Source: Trueperaceae bacterium
GTDB taxonomy: Bacteria > Deinococcota > Deinococci > Deinococcales > Trueperaceae
Direction: 5' to 3'
Length of the DNA stretch: 6,238 nucleotides
Assembly (NCBI GenBank): GCA_003567075.1
Contig: PXAU01000325.1
Span: forward strand, 1-6,238
Shown here: piece by piece, positions 1 to 6,083 of the stretch
How positions within the stretch are numbered: position 1 is the stretch's first letter
Layout: each line of letters opens with the position of its first letter
Program-made: the position numbers and the translations under genes
The notes under the pieces: model-generated
Databases searched by the model: none
The model's input: the letters and a program-made list of their open reading frames with translations, nothing else
Told to the model about the DNA's origin: nothing

Positions 1-1888
<1,888 letters not shown>

Positions 1889-1952
1889 GGTTCGCCTCCT
1901 GATGAGTCGCGGCTCGGGCACCGGCCTGAGCAACGCTCTCGGTTAGGCCTCG

Positions 1953-1958
1953 ATCGTA
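1953..1958 (-). promoter_or_regulatory. Candidate -10 element for glgX
   Basis: Read on the minus strand the hexamer is TACGAT, preceded by GGGG. This resembles actinobacterial housekeeping -10 elements of the TAnnnT type. It would give a leader of roughly 60 nt ahead of the GTG start at 1888. No good TTGACA-like -35 is present at 16-18 nt. The call rests on the -10 match and on its position in the only gap between the exporter operon and glgX. Confidence 0.33.
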
Positions 1959-1960
1959 CC

Positions 1961-1983
1961 CCCGCGCTCGGCGGCCACGCGGG
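1961..1983 (-). terminator. GC inverted repeat after the exporter operon, possible terminator
   Basis: The arms cccgcg (1961-1966) and cgcggg (1978-1983) are perfect complements around an 11-nt loop. They sit 12 nt past the permease stop codon, where an operon terminator would be. There is no T-run after the stem on the minus strand, so it is not a classical intrinsic terminator. It also lies directly upstream of the candidate glgX -10, so an operator role is equally possible. Confidence 0.28.
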
Positions 1984-1995
1984 TCGGCAGGGACC

Positions 1996-2739
1996 CTAAC
2001 TCCAGTTGAATCGCGCCGCCGCGATCGCCGACCCCGCGACGAGCAACCCTGCCACGACAGCCACGGACGACGCCAACGCGGACCACGGCTCACCGAACCA
2101 GGCGCCCCTCAGGAGCGTCACCGCGTGCAGGAGCGGGTTGAACTCGGCCACGCGGCGCACCGCTTCGGGCATCACCTCCAGCGGCGCGGTGGCGCCCGAC
2201 AGGAACAGCATCGGCACGGCCAACACGTTTCCGACCACCGGCACGGTCCGCGCGTTGGGCAGCAGCGCCGCCAGGGCGTACCCGAAGGCCAGGAAGGCGG
2301 CGGCGCTCAGGGCGGCGGCGGCGATGACGCCTGCGACCGCCCCGCCACCACGCGCGCCGAAACCCAGCGCGCCGACAGTGAACAGCAGCGCGAGCCCGAC
2401 CGCAGCCTGGCCGAGCTGCACCGTTATGTCGGCCGCCAGGTAGGTCGCTGGACGCAGCGGCGTCACCTGGAAGCGCCGCAACGTCCCCGCGTCACGGCGC
2501 CCGAGCAGTGCCATCGGCACCGAGAACAGCCCCGTCATCGCGAACACCCAGGCTGCGATCGCTGGGAGCTGGTGGTCCAGGGCACCGCGGCCCGCCTCCT
2601 GGGAAACCGGCGCGTTGCCGAAGGCGACGCCGAACAGCACCACCAAGCCTGCTGGGAGAGCCAGCGCGAAGAACACCGCCACATGGTCGCGCAGGGCTAG
2701 CTTGGCTAGCACGTACGCGAGCGAGCGGTAGGCGCGCAC
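1996..2739 (-). CDS. ABC-2 type transporter permease (DrrB-like)
   Basis: This 247-residue integral membrane protein is the membrane half of a two-gene ABC exporter; the partner is the ATPase just upstream. About six hydrophobic segments can be seen, near residues 21-41, 57-79, 104-126, 133-158, 168-186 and 224-243, which is the usual ABC-2 layout. Diagnostic family patterns are RRDAGTLRRFQVTPLRP (81-97), a cytoplasmic coupling-type loop, and FLSGATAPLEVMP (179-191) followed by FNPLLHAVTLLRGAWFG. The start is GTG at 2739-2737: GGAGG lies at 2749-2745 with 5 nt spacing, and the ATPase stop is 10 nt upstream. The reading frame is open back to 2841, but that stretch is antisense-free overlap with the ATPase and shows no permease homology. 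Length and motifs look complete. The exported substrate cannot be told from sequence; drug, lipid and polyketide exporters all share this architecture. Confidence 0.9.
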   Translation of the reverse strand: MRAYRSLAYVLAKLALRDHVAVFFALALPAGLVVLFGVAFGNAPVSQEAGRGALDHQLPAIAAWVFAMTGLFSVPMALLGRRDAGTLRRFQVTPLRPATYLAADITVQLGQAAVGLALLFTVGALGFGARGGGAVAGVIAAAALSAAAFLAFGYALAALLPNARTVPVVGNVLAVPMLFLSGATAPLEVMPEAVRRVAEFNPLLHAVTLLRGAWFGEPWSALASSVAVVAGLLVAGSAIAAARFNWS

Positions 2740-2744
2740 GATCG

Positions 2745-2749
2745 CCTCC
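2745..2749 (-). promoter_or_regulatory. Ribosome binding site that fixes the permease start
   Basis: GGAGG on the minus strand immediately follows the TGA of the ATPase (2752-2750) and precedes the GTG at 2739 by 5 nt. It argues for the 247-residue product over the longer 281-residue frame, and for tight translational linkage of the two exporter subunits. Confidence 0.75.
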
Positions 2750-3538
2750 TCACGTGGCCGGCGCGTCGCCGACCGAGGGCGCGCCACCGGTGCGCGCGAG
2801 AAACACGTCCTCCAAGGTGGGGCGCTCGACGCGCACCACACCGGGCAGTCCGCGTAGGCTCGTCCCGTCGATCGCGTCCTCGTACGTGAAGACCACTCGC
2901 CGCTCCTCGCCCAGTGAGGCGATCAACCGCCCGACGCTGTCGAGCGCGACGACGCGGCCGCGGTCGATGATCGCGACCCGGTCGCACAACCGCTCGGCCT
3001 CCTCCATGAAGTGGGTGGTGAGGATCACGGTGGCGCCACGCTCGCGGATCTCGCGCACCAGCGCCCAGGCGTCGCGGCGCGCCTGTGGGTCGAGCCTGGT
3101 GGTGAGCTCGTCAAGCAGCACGACCTCGGGCTCGTGCACCAGCGCCAGTGCGATGAACAGGCGCTGGCATTGGCCGCCGGAGAGGGCGGCGACGCGGGCC
3201 GCGCGCCGCTCCTCGAGCCCGACCCGCCGCAGCGCCTCCATCGGGTCGCCAGTGCGGGGGTAGAACGCCGCGAACAGAGTGACGGGTTCACCGACACGGA
3301 GGGCATCGGGTAGCGCGGCCGCTTGCAGCTGCACCCCGATGCGCTCCCGCACGGCGTACCGATCCGCTTGCGGATCGAGACCGAGTACCCGTACCGGCCC
3401 AGCATCGGGTCGCCGGAGCCCGCTCATGCACTCCAGGACCGTCGTCTTGCCGGCCCCGTTGGGGCCCACGATGCCGAAGACCTCGCCGCGGGGTGACCCC
3501 GTCGGCGGAGCGATGGCGTGGACGAGGCGCCGGCTCAC
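2750..3538 (-). CDS. ABC exporter ATPase subunit (DrrA-like), N-terminus shortened
   Basis: This 262-residue nucleotide-binding protein should power the ABC-2 permease encoded just downstream. Motifs in order are Walker A GPNGAGKTT (25-33), Q-loop region VQLQ (69-72), signature LSGGQ (119-123), Walker B VVLLDE (139-144), D-loop RLDP (148-151), H-loop H176 in TTHFMEEAERLCD, and a C-terminal tail with the usual TLEDVFL near residue 243. GTG at 3538 is used because it overlaps the stop of the upstream gene as GTGA, a coupling pattern. Oddities: Walker A begins at residue 25, whereas relatives place it near 38-45, so the first strands and the A-loop aromatic are absent. The residue after LSGGQ is Cys124, not Arg or Lys, and the D-loop has Arg148 where Gly is normal. 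DELTT replaces DEPTT, which I recall from some actinobacterial relatives. The fold is certain; full ATPase activity is doubtful. Confidence 0.87.
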   Translation of the reverse strand: MSRRLVHAIAPPTGSPRGEVFGIVGPNGAGKTTVLECMSGLRRPDAGPVRVLGLDPQADRYAVRERIGVQLQAAALPDALRVGEPVTLFAAFYPRTGDPMEALRRVGLEERRAARVAALSGGQCQRLFIALALVHEPEVVLLDELTTRLDPQARRDAWALVREIRERGATVILTTHFMEEAERLCDRVAIIDRGRVVALDSVGRLIASLGEERRVVFTYEDAIDGTSLRGLPGVVRVERPTLEDVFLARTGGAPSVGDAPAT

Positions 3539-3826
3539 GACGCCGCCTCGCTCTGGCCGCTGCGCTCCGGGCCGGTATCGTCCTCAACGTCCGCCTGCGT
3601 GCCGGTGTCGGTGTCGACGGTCTCCCCCGGCGGGCGACCGCGCTTGGGGAGGGCGCTCGCGTCGGCGGCGACGCCAGCTGGCAGCCTGTCCGCCTGCGCG
3701 AGCGCGGCGCAGCAGGAACTCGATCTGGGCGTTGGTGCTGCGCAACTCGTCGGCTGCCCACCGCGCCACGGCGTCGTGCACCGCCGGGTCGAGCCGGAGC
3801 AGGACGGGCTTGCGCGCCTTCGCCAC
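3535..3826 (-). CDS. Small ribbon-helix-helix (Arc/HicB-like) protein, frameshifted
   Basis: The N-terminal 41 residues, MAKARKPVLLRLDPAVHDAV then ARWAADELRSTNAQIEFLLRR, form a ribbon-helix-helix unit: a beta strand with KPVLLRLD, then two helices ending in the STNAQIEFLL pattern. Such proteins dimerise and bind DNA as repressors or antitoxins. The strand-side frame started at GTG 3826 continues as an Arg-rich nonsense tail to 3584. The frame that keeps family-like sequence (ALAQADRLPAG, then LPKRGRPPGE and an acidic tail) is shifted by one base, and ends at TGA 3537-3535. The join lies at 3701-3709 in a GC-alternating run. Restoring two bases there would give an LLRRAL reading and a protein of 97 residues. 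The gene starts 10 nt after the SPFH stop and its shifted stop overlaps the ATPase start by 4 nt, so operon structure supports the shifted frame as the ancestral one. No clear ribosome binding site is seen, so reinitiation from the SPFH gene is likely. Confidence 0.72.
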
Positions 3827-3836
3827 GGTCGACGCC

Positions 3837-4580
3837 CTAGGTGTAGAGGGTGCCGGTGTTCACGACGGGCTGGGTGGCCTGCGTGCCGCATAGCACCACC
3901 AGCAGGTTGCTCACCATCGCCGCGCGCCGCTCGTCGTCGAGCTCGACCACGCTGCGCTTCTCGAGCCGCTCCAGCGCCATCTCGACCATCCCGACCGCGC
4001 CCTCCACGATCTGGCGCGCCGTCACGACCGCGCTCGCCTGCTGCCGCTGCAGCATCGCCTGCGCGATCTCCTTGGCGTACGCCAGGTGCGTGATGCGGGA
4101 GTCGACGATCCTCACCCCGGCCGACGCGACGCGAGCCGCCACCTCCTGCGAGAGCTTCTCGCTGATCTCGTCGGCGCTATCACGCAGCGATAGCTGACCG
4201 TCGGAGCGTGCGTCGTACCGGTAGTAGCTCGTGGCGATCGACCGCACCACCGTCTCGGCCTGCACAGTGACGAACTGCGCGAAGTCATCGACCTCGAAGA
4301 CCGCTCGCGCTGTGTCCTCCACCTGCCACACCACCACTGCCGTGATCTCGATCGGGTGCCCGCCGGCGTCGTTCACCATCGACACAATGGTCTCGTGGTT
4401 GCGGATGCGGGTGGAGGCCTTCTGGCGGGTGGTGAAGGGGTTCACGAAGCGCAGGCCGGGCTCGCGCACCGTGCAGGTGTACGCGCCTAGGAACTGCACC
4501 ACCCGCGCCTCGCGCGGCGCGACCACCGTCAAGCCTGCGTAGAGAAAGCGGGCGGCGAGGGAGAGCACGACGAGGAGCAC
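3837..4580 (-). CDS. SPFH/band-7 domain membrane protein, start uncertain
   Basis: This protein belongs to the stomatin/flotillin-like SPFH superfamily: membrane-anchored proteins that oligomerise and organise membrane patches or protease complexes. From GTG 4580 it has 247 residues: a hydrophobic segment (1-18), then the SPFH domain from TVVAPREARVVQFLG through VREPGLRFVNPF, IRNHETIVSMVNDAGGHPIE, VVVWQVEDTARAVFEVDDF, an ARITHLAYAKEIAQAMLQRQ-type helix, and a conserved tail ELDDERRAAMVSNLLVVLCG ending VVNTGTLYT. The frame is open upstream to the TGA at 4688-4686, and that stretch encodes a further hydrophobic segment (LPGLPAQAIAIALSLAIG, then YPVYLLV) that fits the family. It contains no ATG, GTG or TTG. 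GTG 4580 has no visible ribosome binding site and would split the membrane anchor, so the true 5' end is probably lost, shifted out of frame, or started at a CTG near 4682. The domain call is secure; the start is not. Confidence 0.88.
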   Translation of the reverse strand: MLLVVLSLAARFLYAGLTVVAPREARVVQFLGAYTCTVREPGLRFVNPFTTRQKASTRIRNHETIVSMVNDAGGHPIEITAVVVWQVEDTARAVFEVDDFAQFVTVQAETVVRSIATSYYRYDARSDGQLSLRDSADEISEKLSQEVAARVASAGVRIVDSRITHLAYAKEIAQAMLQRQQASAVVTARQIVEGAVGMVEMALERLEKRSVVELDDERRAAMVSNLLVVLCGTQATQPVVNTGTLYT

Positions 4581-4684
4581 GATCGGCCAGGCCAGCGCCG
4601 CCCCTGTGACGAGCAGGTAGACGGGGTAACCGATGGCCAGTGAGAGAGCGATGGCGATCGCCTGCGCAGGGAGCCCGGGCAGCG

Positions 4685-4712
4685 GTCACGCCAGGTGACG
4701 GGCCGCCGTCAC
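4685..4712. promoter_or_regulatory. Pair of mutually exclusive hairpins before the SPFH gene
   Basis: A perfect 7-bp stem, gtgacgg (4695-4701) and ccgtcac (4706-4712), closes a 4-nt gccg loop. The 5' part of the same arm, gtgac (4695-4699), can instead pair with gtcac at 4685-4689 across a 5-nt loop. On the minus strand the first stem overlaps the TGA stop (4711-4709) of the upstream fragment and the second lies at the 5' edge of the SPFH frame. There is no T-run. It could be a terminator for the upstream fragment or an attenuator-like switch for the operon. Confidence 0.3.
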
Positions 4713-5143
4713 GGCAGCCGACACCGGACCCGGTCGTCCCAGACCGTACTCGACGTTCCGCCGACCACGGTCACGGTGCACTGCGCATGGCCGCGCTTCA
4801 CGAACAGATCGAGCGCCTCATCTCGCCCCGGGCCTGCGAAGCCGCCCTCGAAGCGCGCATCATCGTCGTCGTGGCTCGCGCCGCGCCAGCCGCTGTCGTA
4901 CACCTGCACGCCGGCGTAGGCCACGCGGTAGCGATCGGGCTCGGAGCGCGCGTCGAAGCGTAGGTCGAAGGCGGCCCCATCGGCGATGGCGCTGATGTCC
5001 CACACGTCGACCGTGCCCTCGGCGCCGCCCGAGTTCGCCACCGACCATACGTCGCACGCATCCAACAGATCGCTCGCGCGATCGACGCTGCGCGGATCGG
5101 CGAGCGTGCGTCGCGCCACGGAGTGATCGTGCCCACCGGCCAT
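4709..5143 (-). CDS. C-terminal domain of a secreted-type beta protein, likely a 5'-truncated fragment
   Basis: The stretch with clear coding character runs from about 5056 to the stop at 4711-4709, roughly 115 residues beginning DACDVWSVANSGGAEG. It contains VDVWDISAIADGAAFDLRFDARSEPDRYRVAY, then VQVYDSGWRG and VTVVGG..TVWDDRVRCR. The pattern hydrophobic-FD-x-R-DRYRVxYxGxxVYDSG resembles small beta-sandwich domains found in extracellular actinobacterial proteins, where a Tyr-Asp-Ser/Thr-Gly turn follows a DR motif. Three cysteines (DAC, QCT, RCR) could form disulphides outside the cell. The frame is open back to 5368, and ATG 5143 is the nearest start, but upstream of about 5056 the opposite strand carries a better coding signal. 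No signal peptide, membrane segment or ribosome binding site is present. I infer that the N-terminal part of a larger secreted protein has been lost. Function is unknown. Confidence 0.5.
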   Translation of the reverse strand: MAGGHDHSVARRTLADPRSVDRASDLLDACDVWSVANSGGAEGTVDVWDISAIADGAAFDLRFDARSEPDRYRVAYAGVQVYDSGWRGASHDDDDARFEGGFAGPGRDEALDLFVKRGHAQCTVTVVGGTSSTVWDDRVRCRLP

Positions 5144-5401
5144 GTGGCCGGCACGATCAGCGACGGCATCCTCACCGGCGCCAAGACAGAGTGAATCGAC
5201 GACCTGCTCATCGGCCAAGACGGGGTCGGCGTCCTCGACGTTCGCGTCTTCGGATCCCTGCCAGACGGAAGGGTGGTGGCCAGGACGGTCAAGGGCTTCG
5301 CTGGGGACCCCGCCACGATCCGCCCCGCGAGGTTCAGTCCCAGCCGCTACGTGCGCCGGACCGCCCACCCCCCGTCAGCCGTCGATCGAGAGAACCAGCA
5401 G
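5099..5401 (+). pseudogene. DUF3237-like gene fragment with internal TGA
   Basis: In the frame beginning GERASRHGVIVPTGHVAGTI, this stretch encodes about 100 residues with high G/C at third positions. It reads ISDGILTGAKTE, then TGA at 5192-5194, then IDDLLIGQDGVGVLDVRVFG, SLPDGRVVARTVKGFAG and, further on, SRYVRRTAHPPSAVDRENQQ. The order G-x-V-x-G-x-I, DxxLIGxDGVGxLDVR, a DGR(A/V)-type strand and Y-x-R-TA-P matches my recollection of the lipocalin-like DUF3237 family (about 150 residues, function largely unknown). The TGA sits where relatives carry Trp in a G-x-x-(D/E)W pattern, so a TGG to TGA change explains it. There is no start codon with a ribosome binding site in front, and the frame meets the opposite-strand AAA fragment near 5400. 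It is therefore a remnant truncated at one or both ends. The family assignment is moderate; that it is broken is clear. Confidence 0.42.
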
Positions 5402-5705
5402 GCGCCCGCTCGCGGTCCACCGCCGCCTCGAGGGTCGTGAAGCGCTGCGGAACCCGTTTGATCTCGTCGAGCGTCACCCGCGCAGGAGGATCGAGCACGA
5501 ACCCGACGGGATCGCTCGACGCCGCCTCACGAACCACGTCATCGTCGAAGCTCAGGTACGTGCGCCCGTGGGTTTGCCCAAGGGAGCTCACCGCCGTCGA
5601 CTTCCCGCTCTGGCGCGGGCCATGCAGGAGGACGACGGGAGCGTCCTCGAGAGCCTCGGCGAGGCGGGGTTCGACGAGTCGCGGGACGCAACCGGGATCT
5701 GGCAC
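5334..5705 (-). pseudogene. N-terminal fragment of a DUF4143-type AAA ATPase
   Basis: From GTG 5705 the frame gives PDPGCVPRLVEPRLAEALED, then APVVLLHGPRQSGKSTAV with a Walker A (GPRQSGKST), RTYLSFDDDVVREAASSDP, GFVLDPPARVTLDEIKRVPQ with a Walker B (TLDE) and FTTLEAAVDRER. This is the start of the AAA_14/DUF4143 ATPases, which have about 400 residues and are often found with genomic islands or toxin-antitoxin-like loci. Homology stops near 5405 at AVDRER, where relatives continue to a GRFILTGSAN-type sensor motif. Here a one-frame slip would yield GRLLVLSIDG and then a stop, while the open frame runs on as an unrelated tail to TGA 5336-5334. The DUF4143 C-terminal domain is absent. The frame is also open upstream through ATG 5783 and across the 23-bp repeats, so an N-terminal extension is possible. 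I judge it non-functional as an ATPase. Confidence 0.72.
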
Positions 5706-5780
5706 GTCGGCTGATCGAAACGTACACCTTCGGCTCTCTGCAAGGTTCGACTTCGGCTCATCGAAACGCAACCCTTCGGC
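5706..5780 (-). repeat. 23-bp tandem repeat (three units plus a partial fourth) ahead of the AAA fragment
   Basis: On the minus strand three consecutive 23-nt units start at 5780, 5757 and 5734, each beginning GCCGAAG. A fourth start, GCCGACG, follows at exactly the same spacing at 5711 and runs into the GTG of the AAA fragment. Units one and three share GTTTCGAT near their ends; unit two ends TTGCAGAGA, and the sequence just before unit one ends TTGCAGATG, so the array alternates with a 46-nt higher period. The exact phase suggests a real array and not chance. Confidence 0.62.
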
Positions 5781-6066
5781 CATCTGCAACCGTGCGGGTG
5801 AAGCCGACCGGTACCAGGGTCTCCTCGCTGGCCACCACGATCGGTCGCGGCGGCAGCGTCGACTCGGGATCGAGCTCGAGCGACCCATCGCTGAAGAGGA
5901 CGCAGCCGCCGCACAGGCGCCCATCTGCCGCGAACGTGATCGGGTTGGTGTCCGGTGCCACGAACTGCTTCGTCACCGTGCCGTCGGCTGCGCTGGTCGC
6001 CGCACACGATGTGCACGGCTTCGCCGAGACGCGCAGCAAGGCCGTGCTAGCCTTTCGGTATCTCAA
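5758..6066 (-). CDS. Unrecognised coding segment with two CxxC pairs, probably partial
   Basis: From TTG 6066 the frame encodes 102 residues. From about residue 12 to 96 almost every codon ends in G or C, a strong sign of genuine coding on this strand. Notable sequence includes C18-TS-C21 and C52-GG-C55, TVTKQFVAPDTNPITFAADG (30-49) and VLFSDGSLELDPESTLPPRP. Two CxxC pairs about 34 residues apart could bind a metal or form disulphides; I do not recognise a family. There is no ribosome binding site, an in-frame TGA lies just upstream of the TTG, and the first ten codons lie over the candidate promoter of the plus-strand gene, so the true 5' end is likely missing. The 3' end runs into the 23-bp repeat, where codon use drifts before TGA 5760-5758. 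I read it as a remnant whose two ends were replaced. Confidence 0.42.
   Translation of the reverse strand: MRYRKASTALLRVSAKPCTSCAATSAADGTVTKQFVAPDTNPITFAADGRLCGGCVLFSDGSLELDPESTLPPRPIVVASEETLVPVGFTRTVADGRRVAFR
6048..6053 (+). promoter_or_regulatory. Candidate -10 element for the secreted-protein gene
   Basis: The hexamer tagcct, in the context gtgctagcct, matches the TAnnnT form common in actinobacterial promoters and would start transcription near 6060, leaving a leader of about 24 nt. No convincing -35 is visible about 17 nt upstream. It lies over the 5' end of the opposite-strand CxxC segment. Confidence 0.35.
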
Positions 6067-6071
6067 CCGTC

Positions 6072-6076
6072 GGAGG
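6072..6076 (+). promoter_or_regulatory. Ribosome binding site of the secreted-protein gene
   Basis: GGAGG stands 7 nt before ATG 6084. This decides the start of the gene at the right edge and is the best ribosome binding site in the right-hand third of the window. Confidence 0.75.
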
Positions 6077-6083
6077 CGCCCTC

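Noticed and set aside
2740..2841. Longer permease starting at 2841
   Set aside because: The extra 34 residues come from ATPase-coding sequence in another frame, while GGAGG sits properly before GTG 2739.
2006..3263. Plus-strand open frames opposite the permease and ATPase
   Set aside because: They are Pro/Arg/Gly/Ser-rich or Gln/His-rich, lack family motifs, and oppose clear ABC transporter genes.
3701..3709. Programmed ribosomal frameshift in the ribbon-helix-helix gene
   Set aside because: No known slippery heptamer, no upstream Shine-Dalgarno-like stimulator and no clear downstream structure were found. A two-base loss or a sequence error is more likely.
4285..4689. GTG 4689 frame (134 residues) as a separate gene
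   Set aside because: It is an out-of-frame shadow of the SPFH gene, Arg/Pro/His-rich, and has no ribosome binding site.
5192..5194. TGA read as Trp or selenocysteine
   Set aside because: TGA ends the ATPase and other frames, Trp is encoded by TGG throughout, and no selenocysteine insertion hairpin is evident; a nonsense change in a remnant is simpler.
5706..5780. CRISPR array
   Set aside because: Repeat units are directly contiguous with no variable spacers, vary among themselves, and no cas gene is present.
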